A DNA stretch of 64,000 nucleotides, from assembly GCA_027483895.1 (NCBI GenBank), contig JAIXTP010000002.1:62001-126000 (forward strand). The letters run 5' to 3'. Source of the stretch: Hyphomicrobiales bacterium (GTDB lineage: Bacteria; Pseudomonadota; Alphaproteobacteria; Rhizobiales; Beijerinckiaceae). Under the pieces are notes generated by a model that saw nothing but the letters and a program-made list of their open reading frames with translations, was not told the origin of the DNA and ran no database searches. Position numbers and translations under genes: made by a program. Shown here one piece after another: positions 8,611 through 18,094 of this stretch (position 1 is the stretch's first letter; each line of letters starts with the position of its first letter).

Positions 8611-10113
8611 TTACTCGGTGAACACTTCGTCGCGGCTCTTCCGGATGGCGGGCAGAAGCGCCACGACGATCAGCACGGCGGCGACGACCAGCAGACCGAG
8701 CGAGACGGGCCGCTCGACGAAGGTCATGAAGCTGCCGCGCGACAGGATCAGCGCCTGCCTCAGCTTCTCTTCCATCAGCTTGCCCAGCACGAAGCCGAGC
8801 AGGAGCGGGGCGGGTTCGAAGCCGAATTTGAGCAGCGCATAGCCGAACAGGCCGAACACGGCCGTGAAGATCACGTCGGTCTCGGAGCTGTTGATCGAAT
8901 AGATGCCGATGCAGCAGAACAGCAGGATCGCCGGGAACAGCAGCCGGTACGGCACCTTGAGCAGGCGGACCCAGAGCCCGACCATCGGCAGGTTGATGAT
9001 CAGCAGCATCAGATTGCCGATCCACATCGACGCCACCATGCCCCAGAAGAGCGACGGAGCCTTGGTCATCACCTGCGGGCCGGGGATGATGCCGTGGATC
9101 GTCATCGCGCCGACCATCAGCGCCATCACGGCGTTCGGCGGGATGCCGAGCGTCAGCAGCGGAATGAAGGCCGTCTGAGCCCCCGCATTGTTGGCGGCCT
9201 CGGGCCCCGCGACGCCTTCGATCGCGCCGCGGCCGAAGCGCCGCGGATCCTTCGCGAGCTTCTTCTCGACCGAATAGGATGCGAACGGGCCGAGCACGGC
9301 GCCGTTGCCCGGCAGGATGCCGAGAAGCGCGCCGAGGAACGTCCCGCGCGCGATCGGCATGGCGGATTGCCTGAATTCCTCGCGCGTCGGCAGCAAAGGG
9401 CCGATCGAGCCGCGCACCACGTCGCGCGCCTCGGGATTTTCGAGGTTCCGGATGATTTCCGCGAAACCGAAGACGCCCATCGCGAGAACGACGAATTCGA
9501 GACCGTCCGAGAGGCGCTCGATCCCGAAGGTCAGGCGTTCTTCGCCCGTTTCGAGATCGGTTCCGATCGTCGAGAGAACCAGGCCGAGAACGATCATCGC
9601 GAAGGCGCGCAGCAGCGATCCGCGTGCGAGCACCATGGCGAAGACGAGGCCCATGATCATCAGCGAGAAATATTCGGCCGGTCCGAAGAGCTGGGCGAGC
9701 TTCGTCAGCGGAAGACCCAGCGCCGCGATGACGAGGGTGGAGACCGTTCCGGCGATGAAGGAGCCGATGGCGGCGATGCCGAGCGCCGCGCCCGCGCGCC
9801 CCTGCTTGGCCATTTCATGGCCGTCGAGCACGGTGACGACGGAGGTCGCCTCGCCGGGGATGTTGACGAGGATCGCGGTGGTCGAACCGCCGTATTGAGC
9901 CCCGTAGTAGATTCCGGCCAGCATGATCAGCGCCCCCGTCGGGTCGAGCCCGAAGGTGATCGGCAGCAGCATGGCGATGGTGGCGATGGGCCCCACGCCC
10001 GGCAGAACGCCGATGAGCGTCCCGATCAGGCAGCCGACGAAGCAGAGCGCGAGGTTCTGGAAGGTGAGCGCGGTCGAGAAGCCGAGCGCGAGATTGGAGA
10101 TGATCGAGTCCAT
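8611..10113 (-). CDS. TTT large permease subunit (TctA family)
   Basis: A 500-aa, 11-12 helix membrane subunit of the tripartite tricarboxylate transporter. It has the two TctA signatures GVLPGVGPIATIAMLLPITF and GILPGNGAVLGPFASYSVEK, plus [20 protein letters not shown], which form the two inverted-repeat hairpins. [21 protein letters not shown] is also diagnostic. It lies 13 bp after the small subunit gene. Confidence 0.97.
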   Translation of the reverse strand: MDSIISNLALGFSTALTFQNLALCFVGCLIGTLIGVLPGVGPIATIAMLLPITFGLDPTGALIMLAGIYYGAQYGGSTTAILVNIPGEATSVVTVLDGHEMAKQGRAGAALGIAAIGSFIAGTVSTLVIAALGLPLTKLAQLFGPAEYFSLMIMGLVFAMVLARGSLLRAFAMIVLGLVLSTIGTDLETGEERLTFGIERLSDGLEFVVLAMGVFGFAEIIRNLENPEARDVVRGSIGPLLPTREEFRQSAMPIARGTFLGALLGILPGNGAVLGPFASYSVEKKLAKDPRRFGRGAIEGVAGPEAANNAGAQTAFIPLLTLGIPPNAVMALMVGAMTIHGIIPGPQVMTKAPSLFWGMVASMWIGNLMLLIINLPMVGLWVRLLKVPYRLLFPAILLFCCIGIYSINSSETDVIFTAVFGLFGYALLKFGFEPAPLLLGFVLGKLMEEKLRQALILSRGSFMTFVERPVSLGLLVVAAVLIVVALLPAIRKSRDEVFTE

Positions 10114-10126
10114 CGGGCGCTCCGCC

Positions 10127-10618
10127 TCACGGCATCTTGAGGATCGGGATCGACAGCCCGAGAACGTATCGGAACAGCACGACGCAGACGGCGGTGAGAA
10201 CCACCGAAAAGATCAAGGTCTCCTTCAGCCGGGCGTCGGGATCGGCATAGGCGCCTACCACCATCGCCAGAGGACCGGCGACGGCCAGACCGAAAACGCG
10301 GATCGTGAAGGCGAAGGCCAGGACGCTGCCCAAGATGAAGAACGGGCCGCGGATCGACCAGCGCTCCAGCACCGAGCCGTCCCGCCGGAAGACGGACATC
10401 AAGACCAAGGCGATGCCGGACGCCCCGAGAATGACCGCGAGCCCGCGCGGAAGCATCGCCGGACCGAAGGACCGGAGAGACCCCGCATCGAGGCCTCGGA
10501 TCTGATGAAGGACGACGGCGGCCAGACAGATCAGGAACAGACCCGCGGCCGCATCGAGCGGCGACCGGATGAAGGCGGCAGGGCCGGCCGCGCGCGCCGG
10601 ATCGGACGACTCGGTCAT
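10127..10618 (-). CDS. TTT small permease subunit (TctB family)
   Basis: A 163-aa membrane protein with four predicted helices (about 22-40, 55-72, 90-125, 140-158), the size and shape of TctB. The ATG at 10618 was chosen because GGGAGA lies upstream at good spacing; the longer frame adds a non-conserved basic stretch. As the first gene of the B-A-C operon it is followed by tctA after 13 bp. The sequence itself is poorly conserved, so the call rests partly on position. Confidence 0.9.
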   Translation of the reverse strand: MTESSDPARAAGPAAFIRSPLDAAAGLFLICLAAVVLHQIRGLDAGSLRSFGPAMLPRGLAVILGASGIALVLMSVFRRDGSVLERWSIRGPFFILGSVLAFAFTIRVFGLAVAGPLAMVVGAYADPDARLKETLIFSVVLTAVCVVLFRYVLGLSIPILKMP

Positions 10619-10726
10619 GAGCCATCTCCCGAAAGGGGTTTGAGACGAGCCTCTATACGACACTCTACGCCGAAAGCCTAAGGCCGGCGCCACGTTTCTG
10701 CCTCTTTCGACGTAGGTCGAGGCCGT

Positions 10727-11704
10727 TCAGCCCGCAATGAGCGACGCGGCCGAAATATAGAGCGGGATGCCGACGGAGAGATTGAAGGGGAAGGTCAGGC
10801 CGAGCGACAGCGTGAGCGCGGGCGCGGGATCGACCTCCGGCAGGGCGAGCCGCATCGCGGCCGGCACGGCGATGTAGGAGGACGAAGCGGCCAAGGTGAT
10901 GAACACCGCCGTGCCGCCGGTCGTCAGGCCGAGAAGCGCGGCGAAGGGCACTGCCACGGCGGCGCTCACCAGCGGCATCACGAAGGCGAAGGCGATCGCC
11001 GCAGGCGTCAGATCCTTGCGTCCCTTCGCCCAGCCCTTGCCGGCGACGAGGCCCATTTCCAGCATGAAGAGACAGAGGAAGCCCGCGAAGGGGTCGGTGA
11101 GGAACGGCTTCAACACCGTCATGCCGCGCTCGCCCGTCACCGCGCCGATCGCGAAGGCGCCGACCAGCATGACGACCGAGCCGTTGAACGCGACCTCGCG
11201 CACCAGCGCGCTCTTCTCGTCCGAGCTCATGGCCGGGCGGCCGCGCCGCGCGAGAAGCAGGGCGGAGACGATGGCGGGCGTCTCCATCGCCGCAGCGACG
11301 GCGACGAGATAACCCTCGAAGGGAATGCCGAAGCGGTCGAGCGCGGCCGTCACCGCGACGAAGGTGACGGCGGAGATCGAGCCGTAATGCCCCGCGATGG
11401 CGGCGGCCTGTGCCGTTCCGAAGCGCGTGACCTTCTTCAGGATCGCATAGGCGAGAACCGGAATGCCGAAGGACAGGATCACGCCTGCGAGGATCGCACC
11501 GCCCGCGGACAGCGTCAGCCCGTAATGCGAGAGTTCCGCGCCGCCGCGGAAGCCGATCGACATCAGCAGATAGAGCGACAGGAAGCGGGCCACCGCTTCG
11601 GGGACCAGAAGGTCGGATCGGACCAGCGCCGCCAAGAGGCCCAGAACGAAGAACAGAACCATCGGCGAGGTCAGGTTCTGAGCGGCGAGGTCGAGTACGG
11701 ACAC
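10727..11704 (-). CDS. Sodium-dependent bicarbonate transporter family permease (SbtA-like)
   Basis: A 325-aa membrane protein with about ten hydrophobic segments and the pseudo-repeat architecture of the SbtA/PF05982 family. Diagnostic stretches are GHYGSISAVTFVAVTAALD, followed by AAAMETPAIVSALLLAR, and SSSYIAVPAAMRLALPE near the C-terminus. Cyanobacterial members are Na+/HCO3- symporters; the substrate here is unproven. A GTG start at 11704 (GGAG nine bases upstream) gives the family N-terminus, as no ATG is available. It is transcribed divergently from the TerC gene. Confidence 0.88.
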   Translation of the reverse strand: MSVLDLAAQNLTSPMVLFFVLGLLAALVRSDLLVPEAVARFLSLYLLMSIGFRGGAELSHYGLTLSAGGAILAGVILSFGIPVLAYAILKKVTRFGTAQAAAIAGHYGSISAVTFVAVTAALDRFGIPFEGYLVAVAAAMETPAIVSALLLARRGRPAMSSDEKSALVREVAFNGSVVMLVGAFAIGAVTGERGMTVLKPFLTDPFAGFLCLFMLEMGLVAGKGWAKGRKDLTPAAIAFAFVMPLVSAAVAVPFAALLGLTTGGTAVFITLAASSSYIAVPAAMRLALPEVDPAPALTLSLGLTFPFNLSVGIPLYISAASLIAG

Positions 11705-11773
11705 GGCGAGCGGCTCCGGGGAAGGCGGGCAAACGGGACGAGAAATGGGAACGCGGACGCGGCTGTGAAGGGG

Positions 11774-11811
11774 TGGGTACCCATTTTTTCGCTGCGGTGC
11801 AGCAAAAAAAT
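11774..11811. promoter_or_regulatory. Dyad-rich SbtA/TerC intergenic region with TGC-N3-GCA site
   Basis: Contains a perfect 10-bp palindrome TGGGTACCCA (11774-11783) and, partly overlapping, a 13-bp stem (11783-11795 with 11799-11811, one mismatch) centred on CTGC-GGT-GCAG and flanked by T and A runs. As DNA it looks like an operator of the TGC-N3-GCA type seen upstream of the phasin gene; as RNA it would resemble a terminator on either strand. A yybP-ykoY riboswitch, common before TerC genes, was not recognised. Confidence 0.45.
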
Positions 11812-11881
11812 TCGGCACCCTGCGTAGTCCGAACCCTGCGGATCGGTTGCGATGGGCACCCGAAAAGGCTACGGCCGAAGA

Positions 11882-12568
11882 ATGGAATTCGGCGCGCCTC
11901 TTCTCCTCGCGGTCCTGCAGATCATCTGGATCGACATTCTGCTGTCCGGCGACAACGCGGTCGTGATCGCGCTCGCCTGCCGCTCGCTGCCGCCGAAGCA
12001 GAAGCGCATCGGCATCGTGCTGGGCGCCGGTGCCGCCGTCGTGCTGCGCATCATCTTCGCGCTCATCATCAGCTATCTGCTCGAAGTGCCCTTCCTCCGC
12101 CTCGCGGGCGGCCTTCTCCTGCTCTGGATCGCGGTGAAGCTCATCGTGGGCGAGGACGAGGGGGAGCAGGAGATCTCGGAGAGCGAGAACCTCTGGCACG
12201 CCGTCCGCACCATCATCATCGCGGATGCGGTGATGAGCTTCGACAACGTCATCGCCATCGCGGCCGCATCGCACGGCAATCCGTGGCTCTTCGTGTTCGG
12301 CCTCGTGCTTTCGGTCCCGCTCGTGGTGCTCGGCTCGACGCTGATCATGGCGCTGGTCGCGCGTTTCCCCCTCTTCGTCTGGGCGGGCGCGGCGCTGCTC
12401 GGCTTCGTGGCGGGCGAAGTGCTGGTGTCCGACCCGTGGCTCGTCGGGCAGGTCGGGGCGGAGTTCGCCAAGAGCCTCAAATATCCTTCGGCCTTCGTCG
12501 GGGCGGCGCTCGTCCTTGCGGTCGGTTTCGTTCTGGCCCGGATGCGGCCCAAGCAGGATCGGGTCTGA
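11882..12568 (+). CDS. TerC/YjbE-family integral membrane protein
   Basis: A 228-aa membrane protein with about seven helices. The TerC motifs IDILLSGDNAVVIALACR and ADAVMSFDNVIAIAA carry the acidic/Asn residues that probably coordinate metal in the membrane. The family exports or handles metals (Mn2+ and others) during protein secretion. The start at 11882 (MEFGAPLLL) matches the family N-terminus; an in-frame ATG at 11852 would add ten basic residues and cannot be excluded. It is followed by azlCD after 3 bp, possibly by read-through only. Confidence 0.93.
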   Translation: MEFGAPLLLAVLQIIWIDILLSGDNAVVIALACRSLPPKQKRIGIVLGAGAAVVLRIIFALIISYLLEVPFLRLAGGLLLLWIAVKLIVGEDEGEQEISESENLWHAVRTIIIADAVMSFDNVIAIAAASHGNPWLFVFGLVLSVPLVVLGSTLIMALVARFPLFVWAGAALLGFVAGEVLVSDPWLVGQVGAEFAKSLKYPSAFVGAALVLAVGFVLARMRPKQDRV

Positions 12569-12571
12569 GCC

Positions 12572-13297
12572 ATGTCCGAGGCGGCCGGACGACCGCGACC
12601 CTTCGTGTCGCGCGCCGGCATGATGCTCGGCATACGGTTGAGCGCGCCGTTCCTGCCCGGAATCATCGTTTTCGGCAGCGCCTTCGGCACGTCGGCGGCC
12701 CAGAAGGGACTCACCCTCACCGAAACCGTGCTTTCGAGCGCCCTCGTCTTCGCGGGCGCCTCCCAGCTCGTATCGCTCGAACTGTGGCGGGACGACTGGG
12801 ATTTCGCCTCCGTCGCCGCCATCTCGCTGCTCGTCTTCACGGTCAATGCGCGCATGATCCTCATGGGAGCCTCGCTCCATTCATGGGCCGGGTCGCTGCC
12901 GGGCCGCACGCTGTGGCCGAGCCTCTATCTCCTCACCGATGCGAACTGGATCATTTCCGAGCGCTACCGACGCGAGGGCGGGCTCGATTTCGGGGTGATG
13001 ATCGGCCCCGGCATCCTGTTCTGGTTCATCTGGGTGTTCGTCGCCGTTCCCGGCTATCTGCTCGGCAGCTTCGTCGAGGATCCGAGGCGTTTCGGCTTCG
13101 ATTTCGTCATGCCGATCGTCTTTGCCGGCATGTGCGTACCCATGTGGAAGGGCCGACAGGACCTGTTCCCGTGGCTCGCCGCGGGCGTCGCCTCGGCCCT
13201 CACCGCCGCGCTCTTCTCCGGCTATGCCTTCATCGTGGTCGGGGCGCTCACGGGCGCGCTGACGGCCGCGATCCTGCCGGGGGCCGACGATGCCTGA
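12572..13297 (+). CDS. azlC: AzlC-family branched-chain amino acid exporter, large subunit
   Basis: A 241-aa inner-membrane protein. The AzlC fold is seen in IIVFGSAFGTSAAQKGLT, followed by ETVLSSALVFAGASQLVSLE and NARMILMGASL. Together with AzlD it exports branched-chain amino acids or analogues. An 8-bp overlap with the azlD start marks the usual two-gene unit. The spacing of 3 bp from the terC stop suggests co-transcription with that gene. Confidence 0.95.
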   Translation: MSEAAGRPRPFVSRAGMMLGIRLSAPFLPGIIVFGSAFGTSAAQKGLTLTETVLSSALVFAGASQLVSLELWRDDWDFASVAAISLLVFTVNARMILMGASLHSWAGSLPGRTLWPSLYLLTDANWIISERYRREGGLDFGVMIGPGILFWFIWVFVAVPGYLLGSFVEDPRRFGFDFVMPIVFAGMCVPMWKGRQDLFPWLAAGVASALTAALFSGYAFIVVGALTGALTAAILPGADDA

Positions 13298-13610
13298 CAT
13301 CGATCTGTCCGCCTCGCCCGGCGCGGTGACCGCGCTCGTCTGGATGGCCTTCGCCACCTATCTGTGCCGTGCGGGCGGGTTCTGGCTGATGGCGCATGTG
13401 CCCATCACCGCCCGCGTACGCCGCGCCCTCGCGGCTCTTCCCGGCTCGATCATGATCTCCACGGTGCTGCCGCTCGGCGTGAAGGCGGGTCCGTCCGCCA
13501 TCGCGGCTCTCGTCGTCGCCGTTCTGGTCATGATGCGCTGGCGGAGGGACATCGTGGCCCTTGCGGCCGGCCTCGCGACGCTGTCGGCCCTGCGCGCGCT
13601 CGGCGTCTAA
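13290..13610 (+). CDS. azlD: AzlD-family branched-chain amino acid exporter, small subunit
   Basis: A 106-aa protein with three to four helices. It shows the AzlD signature TYLCRAGGFWLMAH and, near the middle, AALPGSIMISTVLPLG. It pairs with the overlapping azlC. Its stop overlaps by 4 bases with the convergent phosphatase gene, leaving no intergenic terminator. Confidence 0.93.
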   Translation: MPDIDLSASPGAVTALVWMAFATYLCRAGGFWLMAHVPITARVRRALAALPGSIMISTVLPLGVKAGPSAIAALVVAVLVMMRWRRDIVALAAGLATLSALRALGV

Positions 13611-14059
13611 CGCAGCCTTTCCGTGATGCGGTTCGTGAGCATGTCGCGCACGGCGCGATACTGCTGCATCACCTGATCGCGCGAGCCGTGCCCCTGCGCG
13701 GCGGAGGGGTCGGGCGTCGGCCAATATTCCACGTCGGCGGCCGTCGTCCGCGTCAGGTCCAGCGCCTTGTGATGGGCTTCGGGGCTCAGCGTGACGATCA
13801 GGTCGAAATTCAGCCCCTCCCATTCCTCGAGTTCCTCGAAGGTCTTGGGCCGGTGCTTGGAGGCGTCGATGCCGATCTCGTCCAGCACGGCGATCGCGAA
13901 AGCGTCCGTCTCGCCCTTCTTCACCCCGGCGGACATCACATAGATCGACTTGCCGAAGTAATGGCGGGCGATGGCCTCGGCCATGGGGGAGCGGATCGAA
14001 TTCTGGCCGCAGGCGAAAAGCACCGCCTGCACCTTCCGCCCCGCTGCATCCTCGGCCAT
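13607..14059 (-). CDS. Low molecular weight protein-tyrosine-phosphatase-like protein
   Basis: A 150-aa protein of the LMW phosphatase/arsenate reductase superfamily. The P-loop CGQNSIRSP fits CX5R(S/T), and the late motif WPTPDPS supplies the general-acid Asp. It is the last gene of the conserved murA-DUF2948-hisD-UPF0262 block. The second Cys seen in many LMW-PTP P-loops is absent. Its substrate is not known; a role as arsenate reductase is possible but there is no ars context. It begins 4 bp after the UPF0262 stop. Confidence 0.88.
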   Translation of the reverse strand: MAEDAAGRKVQAVLFACGQNSIRSPMAEAIARHYFGKSIYVMSAGVKKGETDAFAIAVLDEIGIDASKHRPKTFEELEEWEGLNFDLIVTLSPEAHHKALDLTRTTAADVEYWPTPDPSAAQGHGSRDQVMQQYRAVRDMLTNRITERLR

Positions 14060-14063
14060 CCGA

Positions 14064-14546
14064 TCAGCCTTTGAAATGCAGGGCGGTGATCAGAGTGAAG
14101 AGCCGCCGGGCCGTATCGAAATCGATCTCGATCTTCCCGGCCAGGCGTTCGAGCAGCAGGTGCGCCGCTTCGTCGTGCAGGCCCCGCCGGCCCATGTCGA
14201 TCGCCTCGATCTGCGAAGCGCTCGCGGTCCGGATCGCGGCGTAATAGCTCTCGCAGACGAGGAAATAGTCCTTCACCACGCCCCGGAACGGCGTCAGCGA
14301 CAGGATATGCGTCACGATCTGCATCCCGCCCTCGTCCTTCACGTCGAGAGCGAGCTTGTTCGAATGCAGCGACACGAAGAGCGAGTAGGGGCCGCCGTCA
14401 TGGCCCAGAGGCGCGAAGCTGTTCGACTCGATCAGGTCATAGATCGCGATCGCACGCTCGTGCTCCTGCTCGGGACCGCCCCGCCCGATCGAGTTCTCGT
14501 CGAGCGTGACCGCGATCAGCTTCTTCCTGGCGTCGCGGGCGGTCAT
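14064..14546 (-). CDS. UPF0262 family protein
   Basis: A 160-aa conserved alphaproteobacterial protein of unknown function. The start [17 protein letters not shown] at 14546 gives the normal family length; the longer open frame would run back into hisD. The strongly conserved middle ([13 protein letters not shown] and [15 protein letters not shown]) is visible. It follows hisD by 11 bp and precedes the phosphatase by 4 bp, so it is part of the operon. Confidence 0.93.
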   Translation of the reverse strand: MTARDARKKLIAVTLDENSIGRGGPEQEHERAIAIYDLIESNSFAPLGHDGGPYSLFVSLHSNKLALDVKDEGGMQIVTHILSLTPFRGVVKDYFLVCESYYAAIRTASASQIEAIDMGRRGLHDEAAHLLLERLAGKIEIDFDTARRLFTLITALHFKG

Positions 14547-14557
14547 CGGTCCGATCC

Positions 14558-15853
14558 TCAGCCGAGATTGAGCCTGACGGAAACGGATCGCGCATGACCC
14601 GAAAGGCCTTCCGCCTCGCCCAGCGCGATCGCGGCGGGCCCGATCGCGCGCAGCGCATCGGGCGAGCATTTCAGGATCGAGGTCCGCTTCATGAAGTCGA
14701 GCACCCCGAGGCCCGAAGAGAAGCGCGCCGAGCGCGCGGTGGGCAGCACGTGGTTGGAACCGCCGACATAATCGCCGATCGCTTCCGGCGTATGGCTGCC
14801 GAGGAAGATCGCGCCGGCATTGCGCACCGCCGCGGCAAGCTCCTCGGCGTTTTCAGCCTCGATTTCGAGATGCTCCGGCGCCAGCCGGTCGATCAGCGGG
14901 ATCGACGCGGCAAGGTCCGAGACCAGCACGACGGCACCGAAATCGCGCCAGCTCGCGGCCGCGATCTCGCGGCGCGGCAAGGTCGTCAGCCGGCGCTCGA
15001 CGGCGGCCGAGACGGCATCGGCCAACGAGGCCGAGTCCGTCACGAGAACGGCCTGCGCCGCCGTGTCGTGCTCGGCCTGCGCGAGCAGATCCGCCGCGAC
15101 CCAATCCGGATTGGCGGAACCGTCCGCCACCACGACCACTTCCGACGGCCCGGCGATCATGTCGATGCCGACCTGGCCGAACACCCGGCGCTTGGCGGCC
15201 GCCACCCAGGCATTGCCGGGGCCGACGATTTTCGCCACCGGCGCGATGCTCTCGGTGCCGTAGGCGAGCGCGGCCACTGCCTGCGCGCCGCCGATCCGAT
15301 GGATTTCCTCGACGCCCGCGATGCGCGCGGCGGCGAGCACCAGCGGGTTGAGCTTTCCGTCCGGGGTCGGCACGGCCATGACGATGCGCGGCACGCCCGC
15401 CACCTTGGCGGGCACCGCATTCATCAGCACCGACGAAGGATAGCTCGCGGTGCCGCCCGGCACATAGAGCCCGACCGCCTCGATCGCCGTCCAGCGATGC
15501 CCGAGTTCCACGCCGACCGCATCCGTGTAGCGGTCGTCGGAAGGCTTCTGCCGCGCGTGATGCGCGGCGATGCGGTCATGGGCGAGGCGCAAGGCGTCGA
15601 GCGTGGCGGGGTCGCAGGCCGCCACCGCGGAATCGATCTCGGCGGGCGTCACGCGCAGGCCCGCGGCGGTCGTCTCCACCCGGTCGAAGCGGCGCGTATA
15701 GTCGACCAGCGCCGCGTCCCCGCGCGCGATCACGTCGGCGATGATGTCGCGCACCGTGCGGTCGACGTCCTCCGACACCTCGCGCTTCATCGCGAGCAGG
15801 GCACGGAAGTCGGCCTCGAAGGTCGGGGCACGCGTGTCGAGACGAAGGGCCAT
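14558..15853 (-). CDS. hisD: Histidinol dehydrogenase
   Basis: Catalyses the last two steps of histidine synthesis (histidinol to histidine) with NAD+ and Zn2+. The 431-aa length is normal. Visible motifs are [36 protein letters not shown], the [11 protein letters not shown] Zn-site segment and [19 protein letters not shown] with the catalytic His. The gene starts directly after the DUF2948 stop (adjacent bases). Confidence 0.98.
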   Translation of the reverse strand: MALRLDTRAPTFEADFRALLAMKREVSEDVDRTVRDIIADVIARGDAALVDYTRRFDRVETTAAGLRVTPAEIDSAVAACDPATLDALRLAHDRIAAHHARQKPSDDRYTDAVGVELGHRWTAIEAVGLYVPGGTASYPSSVLMNAVPAKVAGVPRIVMAVPTPDGKLNPLVLAAARIAGVEEIHRIGGAQAVAALAYGTESIAPVAKIVGPGNAWVAAAKRRVFGQVGIDMIAGPSEVVVVADGSANPDWVAADLLAQAEHDTAAQAVLVTDSASLADAVSAAVERRLTTLPRREIAAASWRDFGAVVLVSDLAASIPLIDRLAPEHLEIEAENAEELAAAVRNAGAIFLGSHTPEAIGDYVGGSNHVLPTARSARFSSGLGVLDFMKRTSILKCSPDALRAIGPAAIALGEAEGLSGHARSVSVRLNLG

Positions 15854-16294
15854 TCAGGCGGGATCCTTGTCGAGGGGATGGTCCGGACGGTGTTCCGTCG
15901 ACCACATCGGGCCGAGATCGGACATCGCGGCTTCGAGGCATTCCACGTCGAGCCTTACGGCGCGGTCGCCGGAAAAGACCAGCGTCACCACGCCCGCGGG
16001 CGCGTCGGTCTCCTCGAAGGTCACGGCGAGCAGGTTCAGCACGGCATCGGCATCGGCGGCTTCGATGCGGAGCCGCCTGGCGCCGCGCACCCGGTCGAAA
16101 TGCAGGCCGGTCCGGCGGCGGCGGTTCTCGCCCGCGGCGGCGCCTTCCCAGTCGAAGCGGTTGACGACGAGGGCGAAGCGGCCTTCGCGGGGCAGGAAGG
16201 TCATGTCGGCGAGCTTCACCACCGCATCCTGCAGATGCGCGGACATGACGGCGAGGTCGTCGGCGTCGAAGGCGAGGAGCTTCAGTCGGTCCAT
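15854..16294 (-). CDS. DUF2948 family protein
   Basis: A 146-aa conserved alphaproteobacterial protein of unknown function, always found between murA and hisD in many genomes. It begins MDRLKLLAFDADDLAVMSA, with a central RFALVVNRFDWE and a C-terminal segment NLLAVTFEETD. There is no signal peptide or membrane segment. It sits 70 bp after murA and abuts hisD. Confidence 0.92.
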   Translation of the reverse strand: MDRLKLLAFDADDLAVMSAHLQDAVVKLADMTFLPREGRFALVVNRFDWEGAAAGENRRRRTGLHFDRVRGARRLRIEAADADAVLNLLAVTFEETDAPAGVVTLVFSGDRAVRLDVECLEAAMSDLGPMWSTEHRPDHPLDKDPA

Positions 16295-16364
16295 GGCGAT
16301 CGCGGCTCGGGGCTCGGTTGTCCCCTGTTAACGGCCCCGCCGGGGCCGCGCAACCGGATGCCCC

Positions 16365-17660
16365 TCAGCGCTCGCCGCTGATGCGTTCGATCTCGGCGCC
16401 GCAACGCACGAGCTTCTTCTCCAGCGCCTCGAAGCCGCGGTCGAGATGATAGACGCGGTTGACCATCGTCTCGCCTTCCGCGGCGAGCCCGCCGATCACG
16501 AGCGAGACGGAGGCGCGCAGATCCGTCGCCATCACCGGCGCGCCCTTGAGCGCGCGTGCGCCCTCGACGACCGCCGTATCGCCGTCGAGCCGGATCCGCG
16601 CGCCCAGACGCGCGAGTTCCTGCACATGCATGAAGCGGTTCTCGAAGATCGTCTCGCGGATGTGCGACGTGCCGTCGGCGCGCGTCATCAGCGCCATGAA
16701 CTGCGCCTGCAGGTCCGTGGGGAATCCCGGGAAGGGCTCCGTGGTCACGTCCACCGGCGCGATGCCGCCGCCGTTGCGGCGGATGCGGACGCCGTCGCGG
16801 TTCTCGGAGATCTCGACGCCGACGCGGGCCAGCACGTCGAAGGCGCTCTGCAGCAGATCCGCCCGCGCGCCCTGCAGCAGCACGTCGCCGCCGGTCATGG
16901 CCGCAGCCATCGCATAAGTGCCCGTCTCGATCCGGTCGGGCAGCACGGTGTGATGCGCGCCGCCCAGCCGCGACACGCCCTCGACCACGATGCGCGACGT
17001 GCCCGCTCCCGTGATGCGTGCGCCCATCTTGATGAGGCAGTCGGCGAGGTCGGTGACCTCCGGCTCCTGCGCCGCATTGTCGATGACCGTGGTGCCATCG
17101 GCCAGCGTCGCGGCCATCAGCGCGGTATGCGTGCCGCCCACCGTCACCTTCGGGAAGACGATCTCGCCCCCGCGCAATCCGTTCTTCGTCTTGGCGACCA
17201 CGTAGCCGCCCTCGATCTCGATCTCGGCCCCGAGCTTCTCCAGCGCCATGATGAGAAGGTCGACCGGCCGCGTGCCGATCGCGCAACCGCCGGGCAGCGA
17301 GACGCGCGCCTCGCCCATGCGGGCGAGCAGCGGGGCGACGACCCAGAAGCTCGCGCGCATCTTGGAGACGAGCTCGTAGGGAGCTGTGGTGTCGACGATG
17401 TCGCGCGCGGACAGCGTGATCGTGTCGCCCGCATCCTCGGCCTGGCCGAGGCGCTTGCCGCTGATCGCGGCGTCGACGCCGTGATTGCCGAGAATGCGCA
17501 TCAGCGAACGCACGTCCGAGAGGCGCGGCACGTTGTGCAGCGTCACCGTCTCGCGGGTGAGCAGGCTCGCGATCATCAGGGGCAGCGCGGCATTCTTGGC
17601 GCCGCCGATGGGAATGACGCCTTCGAGCGGTCGACCCCCGACGATCCTGATGCGGTCCAT
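16365..17660 (-). CDS. murA: UDP-N-acetylglucosamine 1-carboxyvinyltransferase
   Basis: First committed step of peptidoglycan synthesis: transfers enolpyruvate from PEP to UDP-GlcNAc. It has 431 aa, with the [12 protein letters not shown] substrate loop and [14 protein letters not shown], which holds the fosfomycin-reactive Cys. Late motifs [17 protein letters not shown] and [10 protein letters not shown] are also typical. It is preceded by a conserved 51-aa gene 80 bp upstream. Confidence 0.98.
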   Translation of the reverse strand: MDRIRIVGGRPLEGVIPIGGAKNAALPLMIASLLTRETVTLHNVPRLSDVRSLMRILGNHGVDAAISGKRLGQAEDAGDTITLSARDIVDTTAPYELVSKMRASFWVVAPLLARMGEARVSLPGGCAIGTRPVDLLIMALEKLGAEIEIEGGYVVAKTKNGLRGGEIVFPKVTVGGTHTALMAATLADGTTVIDNAAQEPEVTDLADCLIKMGARITGAGTSRIVVEGVSRLGGAHHTVLPDRIETGTYAMAAAMTGGDVLLQGARADLLQSAFDVLARVGVEISENRDGVRIRRNGGGIAPVDVTTEPFPGFPTDLQAQFMALMTRADGTSHIRETIFENRFMHVQELARLGARIRLDGDTAVVEGARALKGAPVMATDLRASVSLVIGGLAAEGETMVNRVYHLDRGFEALEKKLVRCGAEIERISGER

Positions 17661-17740
17661 GCCTTCAACCTCTTCGGGCCGCCCCGTCGGACGGCGGAAA
17701 TCCGTATCTGCCGGAGCGCCGGGCGGCCTCCGTCTTGCGG

Positions 17741-17896
17741 TCAGGACGGTTTTTCGTCCGGACCCGGGCCGGGCCGAGGGGCCTCTCCGCCCTTGTCCGC
17801 GGGCGGGCGGCGGCCTCGGTCCTGCGCCTTGCGCCGTTTCAGGTTCTCCCGGAGGGCGGCGGCAAGGCGTTTCCTGCGTTCGTCCGCGTCGCTCAT
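17741..17896 (-). CDS. Small basic protein encoded upstream of murA
   Basis: A 51-aa ORF starting [20 protein letters not shown] and continuing [10 protein letters not shown], then a Pro/Gly-rich acidic end. The start is an ATG at 17896. Short proteins with this DxxRRxRLxxxLRxNLxRRKxQ pattern are common in alphaproteobacteria next to murA, to my recollection. The helical, arginine-rich N-terminus could bind nucleic acid or another anionic partner, but no function is known. It lies 80 bp ahead of murA on the same strand and is probably the first gene of that operon. Confidence 0.75.
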   Translation of the reverse strand: MSDADERRKRLAAALRENLKRRKAQDRGRRPPADKGGEAPRPGPGPDEKPS

Positions 17897-18094
17897 GGCC
17901 CGATTCGCTCGTCGCAAAGGCTTCGGCGCGGGAGCACTAGGACGTTATATCGCGCCACACAACCCTTGAGCTCGGCGTCGTCCGGAGTCATGCGTCCGAC
18001 GTCCGACATCGTGCGTATGGTGTTCACGGTGCCGTCATGGGAAAAAGGGCGTATCGGCGTCCGGCCCCGAACGGCATCGGCGAGAAGAAGAACA

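Noticed and set aside
11705-11881. yybP-ykoY manganese riboswitch before the TerC gene
   Set aside because: No conserved riboswitch core was found; the hairpin here is explained better as an operator or terminator-like dyad.
13607-14059. Arsenate reductase call for the LMW phosphatase-like protein
   Set aside because: CX5R loop fits both, but there is no ars operon and the conserved hisD/UPF0262 context gives no arsenic link.
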